This document shows, one piece after another, positions 1 to 9,567 of a DNA stretch of 64,000 nucleotides (its first letter is position 1; each line of letters begins with the position of its first letter). Under the pieces are notes generated by a model. That model had not been told where the DNA came from and made no database searches. It saw nothing but the letters and a program-made list of their open reading frames with translations. A program made the position numbers and the translations under genes. The stretch lies in assembly GCF_015207425.1 (NCBI RefSeq), contig NZ_JADEWZ010000017.1, positions 60,547 through 124,546 of the forward strand, read 5' to 3'. The DNA comes from Lusitaniella coriacea LEGE 07157 (GTDB lineage Bacteria > Cyanobacteriota > Cyanobacteriia > Cyanobacteriales > Spirulinaceae).

Positions 1-145
1 AGCGTTGATGCTCCTTGTTATTAATCGAGGTACTTTGAAGCGCCATCCCTCCCAAAATAAAAACACCACTCACCACGCTCAAGGTTAATAATCCTCGAAC
101 GTATTTTCTTTTCACATTTTTGAGAATAAAAGAAAGAATTTTCAT
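1..145 (-). CDS. Partial membrane-anchored protein (N-terminus only)
   Basis: An ATG at 143-145 on the minus strand opens a frame that runs off the left edge, giving 48 residues. It starts MKILSFILKNVKRKYVRG, followed by a hydrophobic stretch LLTLSVVSGVFILGGMAL. A basic head followed by about 18 hydrophobic residues is typical of a signal anchor or the first helix of a permease. The family cannot be named from this fragment. It was too short to be caught by a length filter. Confidence 0.45.
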   Translation of the reverse strand, partial: MKILSFILKNVKRKYVRGLLTLSVVSGVFILGGMALQSTSINNKEHQR

Positions 146-698
146 TATTTAGAATAACAGGCGCTTTATAAGCTTTTATGCATTTAAATAGATATGTTTT
201 AGCTTAATAGTCTACTCATTTGATTTAACTCATATTTCCGATCGAATCAAAAATTCAAAAGAATACAATTCTATTCGATCTGCATTGAATTTGCAAACAA
301 AGTATTTTCGCGCGCAATGATTCTGAAATGTTCTATAGTTTGGAAATGCAAAAAAGGTTCAACAATATTGTGCTTTGATTGCCTATTCTCCTAAAGATCA
401 AAAAAGATTGAAACACGCACGCTTTCTGTTTTAGAGTGTCCCAATCGGTTAAGTTTCCTACATTGCTAAGGTAATGCTCAAACCCTATTCAAGATAGCCT
501 CTTTTCGCCATATACTTATGGAATAACTTTTCTCTAGACTACTTCTACCTTAAACGCTATAACAAGGATTCGCCAACCGAAAATCTCTAGAAGACAACTT
601 GCGTGAATTTCCCTTTCCACCTTCGGTGAGAACAAGGTTACCGATCCTATAGCATTTTCCTATTCTCAAAAATATTGCCAGTATTGAGGAATTTAAAC
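146..698. other. Intergenic region, no gene seen
   Basis: About 550 AT-rich bases lie between the partial minus-strand gene and the 3' end of purB. I found no open frame with a family resemblance, no tRNA and no clear terminator hairpin. It probably carries the promoter of the partial leftward gene. Confidence 0.5.
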
Positions 699-1994
699 TT
701 AAATCCCCAGACGCTGATACACATCATCCAAATGCTTTAAATGCTGTTGCGGACTGAAACAGACTTCAATCTCTTGAGAAGAAAGATATTGATTTACCGT
801 TGCATCCTTGCAAATCAAATTGTAGAAATCTCCCCCTTCCGTATTCCAAGCTTGGTGCGCGCAACTTTGAACGGTTTTATAGGCTTCTTCGCGAACCATT
901 CCCTTTTCCACTAACGCCAACAAAACTCCCTGACTGAAAATCACTCCGCCGTACACATTCATATTCCGCTTCATATTGTCGGGATACACCAGCAACTTTT
1001 TCACCAATCCGGAAATTTCTTTGAGCATAAAATGCGTCAAAATACAAGAGTCGGGCATAATCACCCGCTCCACCGAACTGTGAGAAATATCCCGTTCGTG
1101 CCACAGTGCGACATTTTCCAGAGCGGCAACGGCATTCCCCCGGACAATACGAGCCATTCCCGTAAGGCGTTCGGAACGGATGGGGTTACGCTTGTGGGGC
1201 ATGGCAGAAGAGCCTTTTTGCCCCTTAGCGAAGAATTCTTCCACCTCAAGAACGTCGGTGCGTTGCAGGTTGCGAATTTCCACCGCAAAGCGTTCGATGG
1301 TGGCGGTGAGGAGTGCCAGGTGTTGAATAAAATTGGCGTGGCGATCGCGCGAAATGACTTGAGTTGAAGCGGTATCCGGTTCGAGTCCGAGTTTCTGGCA
1401 AGCGAGAGCTTCCACTTTTGGGTCGATGTTGGCGTAGGTTCCCACCGCACCGGAAATTTGTCCGACGGAAATTTCTTGACGCAGGCGCACGAGGCGATCG
1501 CGGTTGCGCAGAACTTCTGCCAGCCATCCGGCGAGTTTGAACCCAAAAGTCATGGGTTCGGCATGAATGCCGTGAGAGCGCCCGACCATAACCGTATTGC
1601 GGTGTTGCTGTGCTTGATAGCGCAGGGCTTGTACCAATTCTTCGAGCTTGTCTAAAATCAGGTTTAAACTGGCGACCATTTGCAGTGCCAATCCCGTATC
1701 CAACACGTCGGAACTGGTTAATCCCAGGTGAATGTAGCGTCCCGCGTCGCCAACGTGTTCGTTAACATTGGTGAGGAAGGCGATGACATCGTGGCGAACT
1801 TCCGCTTCAATTTCCAAAACTCTCGCGCGATCGAACTTTGCCTTTGCCTTAATTTCCTCAACTGCGTCCTGGGGAATATAACCCAGTTCTGCCTGTGCTT
1901 CGCAAACTGCAATTTCAACTTGCAGCCAAGTTTGCAATTTGTATTCGTCAGTCCACAATGCACCCATTTCGGGCAAGGTATAGCGTTCGATCAT
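699..1994 (-). CDS. purB: Adenylosuccinate lyase
   Basis: 431 residues, the usual bacterial length. The enzyme splits fumarate from SAICAR (IMP pathway) and from adenylosuccinate (AMP synthesis) in the cytosol. The N-terminus MIERYTLPEMGALW and the superfamily signature GSSAMPHKRNP near residue 265 identify the fumarase/aspartase fold. The conserved stretch HLGLTSSDVLDT near residue 90 contributes to the active site. The gene stands alone, with no pur neighbour. The ATG at 1992-1994 matches the family start. Confidence 0.96.
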   Translation of the reverse strand: MIERYTLPEMGALWTDEYKLQTWLQVEIAVCEAQAELGYIPQDAVEEIKAKAKFDRARVLEIEAEVRHDVIAFLTNVNEHVGDAGRYIHLGLTSSDVLDTGLALQMVASLNLILDKLEELVQALRYQAQQHRNTVMVGRSHGIHAEPMTFGFKLAGWLAEVLRNRDRLVRLRQEISVGQISGAVGTYANIDPKVEALACQKLGLEPDTASTQVISRDRHANFIQHLALLTATIERFAVEIRNLQRTDVLEVEEFFAKGQKGSSAMPHKRNPIRSERLTGMARIVRGNAVAALENVALWHERDISHSSVERVIMPDSCILTHFMLKEISGLVKKLLVYPDNMKRNMNVYGGVIFSQGVLLALVEKGMVREEAYKTVQSCAHQAWNTEGGDFYNLICKDATVNQYLSSQEIEVCFSPQQHLKHLDDVYQRLGI

Positions 1995-2017
1995 TTCGGA
2001 TTATGGGATAGCGCGCG

Positions 2018-2062
2018 TGCCGCGAAGCGGATCCCTGCGGAACCGCGGTCTGCGCCAGAAAA
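2018..2062. repeat. GC-rich intergenic repeat
   Basis: Just upstream of purB is a GC-rich tract with the segments gtgccgcgaagcggatcc and ctgcggaaccgcgg. These overlap as small inverted repeats around gcgg/ccgc. A related but degenerate form, gtgccgcaagcgggg, is seen near 35496. This resembles the short repeats scattered between genes of many filamentous cyanobacteria; family assignment is from memory. Confidence 0.4.
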
Positions 2063-2203
2063 ACAACCGTCCTATTGTACATCCTTCAGTGCGGTCGGCA
2101 ACGCGAAGAAGAGATAGGTTAGACCCTCTTTAACGAATGCAAAGAATGGTATGGGGAGAACTATTTTGAATCTGCCTCTTTATTAGGCATTGCCGAGCGA
2201 AAT

Positions 2204-2794
2204 CTAGGAAATCGGAGGAAGTATAGAAGTGAGCGATAGAGCCAGATTGGGAAAGGCGAGAGGGACTGCCTGATTGGGTTCTGTGAGTATCAGATGGCGG
2301 GTGTAGCCCGTTGGGGTTGGCTCGCGAAAGATATGGAGTTGGCGATTTTTGATATCCAACACCCAATAGTCAGCAATCCCTGCTTGGGCATAGAGCTTAT
2401 CTTTCGTTTCGCAGTCCTGTTTCAGCGTCGAGTCTGCCACCTCCACAACGAGGGCTACATTGCTAGGGTGGGGATGATGTTCGGCGTAATCCAAGACCGT
2501 TCCTTGAATTACGGCTAAATCCGGTTCGGGTTCTGAGAAATCATCCAGTTGAATGGGGTCTTGGGTACTCACGAAAACAGGCAGATCCCCAAGCAACGCA
2601 TCTAATACCGTTGCTAGTAACCGGAGGGTTGTAACATGGGCGGTTCCTTTAGCAGCCATGAGTGTAATTTGTCCAGCAATCAGTTCGGTACGCTCGTTGG
2701 GGTCGAGAATTCCGAAATCGCTCATGCGATGGTAATCTTGCACCGTCCAGTGCTTGAGCGATCTGGGTTCTAAACTGACTTTTAAGGGAGCCAT
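2204..2794 (-). CDS. Uma2 family (DUF820) putative endonuclease
   Basis: A Uma2/DUF820 protein of 196 residues with a predicted PD-(D/E)XK-like fold. Visible motifs are ELIAGQI, SEPEPDLAVIQG, NVALVVEVADST and YWVLDI, the usual order in the family. The ATG at 2792-2794 is chosen because a perfect AGGAGG (2802-2807, minus strand) lies 7 bases upstream; a GTG seven codons further up would place that site inside the gene. Uma2 genes are abundant in cyanobacteria and their cellular role is unknown. It is one of five in this window. Confidence 0.85.
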   Translation of the reverse strand: MAPLKVSLEPRSLKHWTVQDYHRMSDFGILDPNERTELIAGQITLMAAKGTAHVTTLRLLATVLDALLGDLPVFVSTQDPIQLDDFSEPEPDLAVIQGTVLDYAEHHPHPSNVALVVEVADSTLKQDCETKDKLYAQAGIADYWVLDIKNRQLHIFREPTPTGYTRHLILTEPNQAVPLAFPNLALSLTSILPPIS

Positions 2795-2833
2795 CAAAAA
2801 ACCTCCTGAATTCACATCAGGCGTAAATTTTCT

Positions 2834-3253
2834 TCAACGTCGGCGCGATTGAACTGGAGTAGACATGGGTTGGCTGAGTTGCCCCAAACTCCAATCCGGA
2901 CGTAAATCTTTGGCTTGCCCTAAATAAACATGAATCATCTCCCGTTGGGGATGGGGAGTGTTGACGTGGATCAGAACGCGAACGCAGCGCTCTAGGCTAT
3001 TCTCAACGTGCATTTGCTGTACGTCAAGGAGGGGAACGCCATCCCAATTGGATCGTTCGCGCGCGATCGCGGCGGGAAAAATCGCATCGAGATCGCGGGT
3101 GACAGAAAAAATTGCGCTGACAATTTCTTCTGGATCGAGTTGATTGCGCTGTTCTAGCTCGTCGATGAGTTCTTTTACAGCGATGCGAATCGCCTCAACC
3201 GTATTCTCTGAAGCGGTTGTCGCTCCACGAATTGCCCGCACTTTCCAATCCAC
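2834..3253 (-). CDS. aroH: Chorismate mutase, AroH type
   Basis: 139 residues, close to the 120-130 typical of monofunctional AroH. It converts chorismate to prephenate, feeding phenylalanine and tyrosine synthesis. The family N-terminus VRAIRGATT (with the substrate-binding Arg), the segment NTVEAI, RVLIHVNT and the C-terminal VYLGQAKDLRPD are all present. The GTG at 3251-3253 is the preferred start: GGAGG lies 9 bases upstream at 3263-3267. A second GTG at 3271 would put that ribosome site inside the gene. Confidence 0.92.
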   Translation of the reverse strand: MDWKVRAIRGATTASENTVEAIRIAVKELIDELEQRNQLDPEEIVSAIFSVTRDLDAIFPAAIARERSNWDGVPLLDVQQMHVENSLERCVRVLIHVNTPHPQREMIHVYLGQAKDLRPDWSLGQLSQPMSTPVQSRRR

Positions 3254-3278
3254 TGCACAAATCCTCCGCACATTACAT

Positions 3279-4103
3279 TTAGGGTCGATATAACCATAAT
3301 GGTTGACCGTTTGTTGCTAGTTCAAATTCTAACCAATCGAGGGTAACTCCCAATCGAGTTTTCTGTTTAAACTTGCCAGACACTAAACGCATGAGCAGAG
3401 ATTTTTTCTCTTCAATCGTGTGGCATTTGGTTTTGTCCGGGTCGAGTCCCGCCAATTCCGCCGCCCAACATCGGGCATCTTCTTCGGTTCCCAGGCGATC
3501 GACAACGCCTAATTCCATCGCTTGCTGACCGGTAAAAATGCGACCGTCCGCAAAGGTTTTCACCGTTGCCGGGGGCAAATTGCGCCCTTCTGCCACTGTT
3601 TCGACAAACTGTTGGTAGCTCGTATCGATCAGTTCCTGAAGAATGTGCATTTCTTCTGGGGTTGTTTCGCGATCGAATGCCAAAATATCTTTGTAAGGGC
3701 CCGATTTAACGGTTTTGAAGGAAACGCCAACTTTATCGAGAAGTCGCTCTAGATTATTTCCCCGTAGAATCACTCCAATACTGCCCGTAATCGTACCGGG
3801 GTTAGCAACAATACAATCTGCGCCCACGCCGATGTAAACGCCCCCAGAGGCGGAGATATTGCCAAAACTGGCAACCACCTTCGTGCCATTTTTCCGCAAG
3901 CGCTTGAGGGCGGAATAGATTTCTTGAGAATCCCCCACTGTTCCGCCGGGAGAATCGATGCGTAACAGCAGCACCGGGTATTTTTCTTCCTCAATGGTTT
4001 TCAATGCCTTGAGGACTCGCTTGCGGGTTTCCGACGCGATCGCGCCGGTAATTTCAATTCGAGCAATTTGTTTGCTTTTCTTACGTTTAAACGGCCAGAC
4101 CAT
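3279..4103 (-). CDS. sppA: Signal peptide peptidase SppA, short (36 kDa) type
   Basis: 274 residues with one S49 peptidase domain. The family digests signal peptides left in the membrane, using a Ser-Lys dyad. The candidate nucleophile is in SASGGVYIG, and the core IDSPGGTVGDSQEIY is typical of the ClpP/crotonase-like fold. The start MVWPFKRKKSKQIARIEI at 4103 matches the usual cyanobacterial N-terminus; an ATG eight codons upstream is also possible. There is no clear N-terminal transmembrane helix. It lies 51 bases downstream of ftsH on the same strand, another membrane protease gene. Confidence 0.9.
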   Translation of the reverse strand: MVWPFKRKKSKQIARIEITGAIASETRKRVLKALKTIEEEKYPVLLLRIDSPGGTVGDSQEIYSALKRLRKNGTKVVASFGNISASGGVYIGVGADCIVANPGTITGSIGVILRGNNLERLLDKVGVSFKTVKSGPYKDILAFDRETTPEEMHILQELIDTSYQQFVETVAEGRNLPPATVKTFADGRIFTGQQAMELGVVDRLGTEEDARCWAAELAGLDPDKTKCHTIEEKKSLLMRLVSGKFKQKTRLGVTLDWLEFELATNGQPLWLYRP

Positions 4104-4154
4104 AGGAAACAATTCAAAATAAATCAAAATTCAACAGCATCGCTTCTCCCCGTC

Positions 4155-6203
4155 TTAGGAAGTCGAAACTAACTGTTTTTGGGGCAAATTCACCGACTCT
4201 GAAACAATTTTGCGAAACTGCTCCCCTTCAATCGTTTCTTGCTCTAGGAGAATCTCCACCAAGCGATCGACTAAAATGCGATGTTCCCGAATTAAACTCC
4301 GAGCTTTTTCATAGCAGAGGAAGGCAATCTCGCGCACCTCGCGATCGATTCGGGCGGCAACTTTTTCCGAATACTCCACGCGAGTTCCCCAATCTCCCCC
4401 TAAAAACACTTCGTTATTTGGGTTTTCCAGGGCGACTTGTCCAAGATCGGACATTCCATACAGCGTCACCATCTTACGCGCCAGATCGGTCACTCGACCA
4501 ATATCGTTCGCCGAACCGCTATCGATCTCAGTCTCACCGAACACTTCCGCGTCTGCCGCACGTCCCCCCAAAGCCATCGTAATGCGGTCGAGAATCCAAG
4601 CCCGCGTATATAATCCGCTATCCGCCGTCTCTTCATTGAGAACTTGTTGGGAAAACCCTTCAATACCGCCGGAACGGGGAATAATTGTCACCTTGTTCAA
4701 AGGATCGGAATGTTCCAGCAGCGTTGCCAAAAGCGCGTGTCCGACCTCGTGGTAAGCTGTCATGCACTTTTTCTTACTATCCAGCAGGGGCTTGAGTTTT
4801 AACCCAATCGTGATGCGATCGACCGCGTCATCAATTTCTAAGGGCGTAATCTCCTCTTTGCGCCGCCTTGCCGTTAAAATCGCCGCTTCGTTGAGCAAAT
4901 TTGCTAAATCCGCGCCGGAAAAACCGGGGGTTCGACGAGCCACTAATTCCAAAGACACGTCCTTAGAGATTTTTTTCGTTCGGGCGTGTACCTCTAAGAT
5001 GCCCAAACGTCCCTTACGATCCGGTAAATCCACCATCACCTGACGGTCAAAGCGACCCGGACGCAGCAACGCCGTATCGAGGACATCGGGGCGGTTCGTA
5101 GCAGCGATGACAATAATTCCCGTATTGCCCTCAAACCCGTCCATCTCCGTGAGCAATTGGTTGAGGGTTTGTTCTCGCTCGTCATTGCCTCCCCCGTATC
5201 CCGCACCCCGTTGGCGACCCACCGCATCAATTTCATCAATGAAGACTAAGCAAGGGGCATTTTCTTTCGCTTTTTTGAACAAGTCTCGCACGCGAGATGC
5301 GCCGACTCCCACAAACATTTCTACAAATTCCGAACCGGAAATGCTGAAAAAGGGAACTCCCGCTTCTCCTGCCACGGCTTTTGCCAAGAGAGTTTTTCCC
5401 GTTCCAGGGGGACCGATAAGGAGTACGCCTCTGGGGATGCGAGCGCCGATTGAGGTGAAACGCTCGGTTTCTTTGAGGAAGGTGACCACTTCCTGTAATT
5501 CTTCTTTTGCCTCATTTATTCCCGCCACATCCTCAAACACGATGCCAGTTTTGGCTTCCATCTGGAATTTTGCGCGAGATTTGCCAAAGTTTAACGCCTG
5601 ACCCGAAGATGCCGCAGAACGACGGACAATAGCAACCAGGACGACCAGCAGTAGGATAATCAGGAAAATATTCGCAATGGGAACGATAGTCGCACTGGGA
5701 TCTTTTGAGGATTTAATCTCCAGTTCGATGTTATTCTCTTGAGCATTCTCCCGATTGTTATCTCGAATGGTTTCAATGAGTTCCGAGTTTTCGGCGAATA
5801 GGTCAATTTCCTCGGTGTCTTCTTGTCCTTTTAAGCTAATGGTTGCTTTGTTATTAACGGGATTAATTTCAACTCTTGCGACTTGACCCGCTTCAATTTT
5901 TTCTAAGAGATTGCTGTAGGTAAATTCTTCTTCTTTTCCATCGGCAAACGCAGGCGCTCCTAAAACCATACTTTGGCATAGCATTAAACCCAAAACCCAA
6001 CGCCAGAGGAAGGGTTTAGATTTTTTTGAGATGCGGGAGGTTGCGTTCTTTAAGGATCGGTCTGCGGGACGGCGGTTTTGGGGTGAATCGAAATAGGGAT
6101 GTTGTTCCATCTGTTGTTTCATACAGGAACGGATTTTTATGGGCTTGCGAAAGGAGCTAAACATTTCCTTTGACGCTTTGTTTGAGTCGCAATACGACTT
6201 CAT
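4155..6203 (-). CDS. ftsH: ATP-dependent zinc metalloprotease FtsH
   Basis: 682 residues if the upstream ATG is used. FtsH is a hexameric membrane AAA protease that degrades damaged membrane proteins; in cyanobacteria this includes photosystem II subunits. Order of parts: transmembrane segment (about 68-86), lumenal domain, second transmembrane segment (about 175-193), AAA module with GPPGTGKT (264-271) and LVFIDEID, then the protease with zinc motif HEVGH near 485. The N-terminus is some 30-60 residues longer than usual. Internal Met28 (6122) or Met32 is a plausible true start, because no strong ribosome site marks the first ATG. Confidence 0.95.
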   Translation of the reverse strand: MKSYCDSNKASKEMFSSFRKPIKIRSCMKQQMEQHPYFDSPQNRRPADRSLKNATSRISKKSKPFLWRWVLGLMLCQSMVLGAPAFADGKEEEFTYSNLLEKIEAGQVARVEINPVNNKATISLKGQEDTEEIDLFAENSELIETIRDNNRENAQENNIELEIKSSKDPSATIVPIANIFLIILLLVVLVAIVRRSAASSGQALNFGKSRAKFQMEAKTGIVFEDVAGINEAKEELQEVVTFLKETERFTSIGARIPRGVLLIGPPGTGKTLLAKAVAGEAGVPFFSISGSEFVEMFVGVGASRVRDLFKKAKENAPCLVFIDEIDAVGRQRGAGYGGGNDEREQTLNQLLTEMDGFEGNTGIIVIAATNRPDVLDTALLRPGRFDRQVMVDLPDRKGRLGILEVHARTKKISKDVSLELVARRTPGFSGADLANLLNEAAILTARRRKEEITPLEIDDAVDRITIGLKLKPLLDSKKKCMTAYHEVGHALLATLLEHSDPLNKVTIIPRSGGIEGFSQQVLNEETADSGLYTRAWILDRITMALGGRAADAEVFGETEIDSGSANDIGRVTDLARKMVTLYGMSDLGQVALENPNNEVFLGGDWGTRVEYSEKVAARIDREVREIAFLCYEKARSLIREHRILVDRLVEILLEQETIEGEQFRKIVSESVNLPQKQLVSTS

Positions 6204-6474
6204 TTGAGCGTAAGGAAACGCGAGTCCGTTTATCTAGTTTAGCTTTTGTTCTTGGTTAGTTGTTATATTGCGTTGTTTTGAGTTCGGAATTTACGCTTAA
6301 TGTGTATTAGAAGCTAAAACCCCTACTCTACGGTAATTTCTTCTTACTCTTCCCTGTTCCCTATTCCCTATTTCCTTGTCCTAGCAAGGGTTTTAGGGTG
6401 TTCACATCAGGCGTAATTCACTAAAGAGAGTCAATGGGCAGTTGAGTTATATTCAAGCCTTCAATTTCTCCGCG

Positions 6475-8187
6475 TTACCGCGTCTCCTTGCTCGTCACCT
6501 CTTCCCCTCGATCCCTGGAGCTATTTTTCCTGTAGCGCGTGTCTTGAAAGGCGTTCCCTAAGCCTTGTAGCATACCGCGACCGATTAAACCGATCCCTTT
6601 GCCGAGAACTTGGGTGAGGAGGTAGACTACGCCTTGTCCGAGGACGGCAACGGTGGCTCTGACGCGGGGCGCGATCGCGTCTCTTGCTTCTAGGGCGATG
6701 GTCACTAACCAGCGCAGTCCTTTGAGTTGTTTGAGTTCTGCGAGGCGAGGGGCGGAAAGGGACAGGGGTTGAATGCGATTGCCTTCGAGTTTGAGGAGGC
6801 GATAGCGACTTTCAAAAATAGCTTTGGGTTCTTCGAGGTAATAGGTTTGACGGTATTTCCAAGAGAGATCGTTGCGCAGTCTCGCAATTTCCCGCGAGGA
6901 GAGATAGGGTCTGTCGTACAGGATATATTTAATGCTTTCTTCTTCGGCAAAGACATTGAGGAGGAGTTGCATGATGCTGTTGGCGACGCGCAGGATTAAG
7001 TTTTCTAAGAGAATTTCGGCTCTGGCTTGGGCTTCGGGGGATTCGCTGCGGTAGGGAACGTTGTCAATGGTGAGGGGGAGATCGTGCAGGAGGTGCGCGA
7101 AGAGTTCGGGGATGAAGGGGATGCGGTTGAGAGTGGTGCGTTGAAACTGCGGCGCGGTTCGCAGCAGGAGTTCGACGATGGGATAGTTTGGGTTGGTGGG
7201 GGCGTAGTATTTGCTGAAGAATTCGAGGGTTGCCGATTGCCAAATTTGCTGTAGGATTTGTCCTTGCCGTTCGGCGAGTTCTTCGGGGGAAGTTTCAAGG
7301 AAGCGCAGTTCTTCGAGGACATCTTCGATTTCTTGCGCGATCGCGTACAGTAATTCTTTGCGCTTTTCGGGTTGCAGAATGTCAATTTCTAAAACGGTTC
7401 CGCTTCGATTTTCTACGCCTTGTTGAATTTTCCCCAGGACGCGATCGCGAAGAGATTGGGAACGGACTAGCGGTGCGGGGGGACGGGGAACGAGGGGGGC
7501 GGGTTCTGGGTATTCTTGGGGTTCGTTGGTTTCGGGCAAGAGGACGATGGTTTCTGGCTGCAATTGTTGCACCAACCAGCGCGCAACGCGCAGTTCTCGC
7601 TGTTGACCCGACCAAAAGAGGCGATCGATCGCGGGCAGTTGCGGATTTTTCAGGTGAGTATTCAAGCGTTCCAAACGGTCGTCCATTTGAGCGAGTCCGG
7701 CTTGGCAGTTGGCATACAGCCATTGACTAACCTTTCCTCCTGGGGCGCGGCGAATGCGTTTTGCGGGTAAGGGGGGAAGGTTTTGTTCGTAGGATTGCCC
7801 GGAAGCGAGTTGGCGAATGGCTTCAATAATTGTGGTAATGGGGGAGCCTTTGAAGCAGTAGCCATCGACTCCTGCGGCGCGAACGATGTCGCGCGATCGC
7901 GCGCCCAGGGGAAAACTGAGGAGGAGAATTGGAGAATTGGGGTGGATTTCTTTGAGTTGCTCGAATAGGCGCGATCTCGCCTCCAAAGGCGGTTCGGGTT
8001 CTAAGGTCGCCCACTCGACAATTGTCACCAAAACGCGATCGTCCGCGATCGCGCTCAGGAACTCCAACGCATTCGCCGGATCTGTCGCCACAACAACATT
8101 GAGGTCGGAATTCTCAGCCAACGCCGCGCGCAAACCCAGTTGAAATACCGGATCGTCATCGATCAGCAGCAGGTCTATTTCATTCAT
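6475..8187 (-). CDS. DUF3685 protein with degenerate response-regulator receiver
   Basis: 570 residues from ATG 8187 (MNEIDLLLIDDDP); a longer start at 8211 is less likely. The first ~125 residues fold like a receiver: the acidic pair is in LLIDDDPVF and the conserved Lys is in CFKGSP. The phosphoacceptor position reads TIVEWA, that is Glu where Asp is expected, so this is probably a pseudo-receiver. The rest matches DUF3685, a cyanobacterial family of unknown role, with no output DNA-binding domain seen. It lies 62 bases downstream of another minus-strand gene and may be cotranscribed. Confidence 0.8.
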   Translation of the reverse strand: MNEIDLLLIDDDPVFQLGLRAALAENSDLNVVVATDPANALEFLSAIADDRVLVTIVEWATLEPEPPLEARSRLFEQLKEIHPNSPILLLSFPLGARSRDIVRAAGVDGYCFKGSPITTIIEAIRQLASGQSYEQNLPPLPAKRIRRAPGGKVSQWLYANCQAGLAQMDDRLERLNTHLKNPQLPAIDRLFWSGQQRELRVARWLVQQLQPETIVLLPETNEPQEYPEPAPLVPRPPAPLVRSQSLRDRVLGKIQQGVENRSGTVLEIDILQPEKRKELLYAIAQEIEDVLEELRFLETSPEELAERQGQILQQIWQSATLEFFSKYYAPTNPNYPIVELLLRTAPQFQRTTLNRIPFIPELFAHLLHDLPLTIDNVPYRSESPEAQARAEILLENLILRVANSIMQLLLNVFAEEESIKYILYDRPYLSSREIARLRNDLSWKYRQTYYLEEPKAIFESRYRLLKLEGNRIQPLSLSAPRLAELKQLKGLRWLVTIALEARDAIAPRVRATVAVLGQGVVYLLTQVLGKGIGLIGRGMLQGLGNAFQDTRYRKNSSRDRGEEVTSKETR

Positions 8188-8249
8188 TTCAGAATTTCCC
8201 CGCGTCATCAAAAGCGTCCCTCAATTGCGAATTGGTAATTGCTTTCAGC

Positions 8250-9443
8250 TTACCCCTGAATTTGAGATTGCCACTCTTCTGCCAGGGCTTTTGCTTGCTT
8301 AAAGATCGGACTGTTAGGATCGATCGCCTGTACCACCTCTAGGGCATCTTCTAACCCCGTTAAATCCTCTTTTTGGGCAACTTTTGCCGCCCGCGTAAGA
8401 GTCACCCAATCTTGGGCTTCCTTGTAGAGCGCGCTATCCGGGGGAATGGTTTGGGCTGTCGCGATCGCGCCGGAGAAATTCTCATTTTTCAGGCGGTCTT
8501 CTGCAATGCTTAAGATCGTGCGACTCCAGCGATCTGCTTCTACCTGAGCGGTTTGACGAGCGTGGGTTTTTGGGTCGATTTGTTTGACTTGCGCGATCGC
8601 GGCAGCCAAGGCTTCTGGGGTATTTTCTTTGGCTAAGTCCCTTGCCACATCGAGCTTTTGGGCGGCAATTTTTTCTCGACTCAAGCGCGCGATTAACCGA
8701 TCGGCCCATTGAGAACGCCAATACTCGCTCTCAAAACGGTTAAAACTTTCCACCACATCAAAAGCATCAAACCATTTTTCTCCTTTGAGCGCCGCTTCAA
8801 ATTTTTGAGTGAGAACAGCGCCTTGCTGCCATTCTTTTTGCCAGTTGGCGATCTGAACCTGTGCTTCGGGATACAACGGACTTTTCAGGGGAATTTCACG
8901 AACAATCGCGATCGCCTCCTCTAAATTTCCCGCGTGTAGATGTTGTTTTGCCATCGCCAAAACCTGACTCGACCACTCCTGCAAGGCTTGCTGTCCTTGG
9001 AGATATAAAGGATTCTCTTCCTCCCACCGATTCGCCCAATTCATCGCCGCAGACAAAGACTCCAAATCTCCTGCTTCTGTTGCCAATTGAATGCAGTAGA
9101 GACGCTCGCTATCCGAAGTCATCGGTAGGGGGTTGTAACAATTATTTGTTGGCAAAGACTGGAACAGCCACTTCATTCCAATGACACCCACACCAAGGGT
9201 ACTGAGGCAAATAATCGACGTAAAACAAAACGCTCGCAACAAACTGTAACCTTTACCGCGAACCCGAGCAGAAATGTTACGGTGAGGGGAAAGGGACGGC
9301 GTTCTTCGAGCCAATCGGATGATGCGCTGTTCGCGGTTGCGCGAATGGGGGCGTTTTTGAGGAAGTTTTGAGACAGAAGTTCGAGCAGTCTGCACTTTTT
9401 GCGCTGACCTCATTTTCTTCCCTCGGATAGTTGATTCGACCAT
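8250..9443 (-). CDS. Membrane-anchored helical-repeat protein, unknown function
   Basis: 397 residues from ATG 9443; another ATG at 9413 and a TTG at 9467 are alternatives. A very basic, Arg-rich N-terminus (~60 residues) is followed by one transmembrane helix (CFTSIICLSTLGVGVIGM). A long Ala/Glu/Lys-rich helical part follows, with TPR-like repeats each ending in phrases such as IPLKSPLYPEAQ, IPPDSALYKEAQ and IDPNSPIFKQAK. Such proteins are often annotated in cyanobacteria as chromosome-segregation ATPase-like, but no ATPase motif is visible. The protein at 33597-34844 has a similar layout. Confidence 0.7.
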   Translation of the reverse strand: MVESTIRGKKMRSAQKVQTARTSVSKLPQKRPHSRNREQRIIRLARRTPSLSPHRNISARVRGKGYSLLRAFCFTSIICLSTLGVGVIGMKWLFQSLPTNNCYNPLPMTSDSERLYCIQLATEAGDLESLSAAMNWANRWEEENPLYLQGQQALQEWSSQVLAMAKQHLHAGNLEEAIAIVREIPLKSPLYPEAQVQIANWQKEWQQGAVLTQKFEAALKGEKWFDAFDVVESFNRFESEYWRSQWADRLIARLSREKIAAQKLDVARDLAKENTPEALAAAIAQVKQIDPKTHARQTAQVEADRWSRTILSIAEDRLKNENFSGAIATAQTIPPDSALYKEAQDWVTLTRAAKVAQKEDLTGLEDALEVVQAIDPNSPIFKQAKALAEEWQSQIQG

Positions 9444-9567
9444 TCTTCTTAATCCTGATATCCCCAAGTCAATATTGAATAACTCACAAACAGAATCGCT
9501 TAATTCGAGCTTATTGTATAGGCTTAAAAATAGAATTAACGAGCTATATTCTCTAAGCTGAAGTTAC

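Noticed and set aside
7230..7730. A 166-codon plus-strand frame opposite the DUF3685 gene
   Set aside because: It is a shadow of the real gene on the other strand, with frequent Arg/Ser and no recognisable motif.
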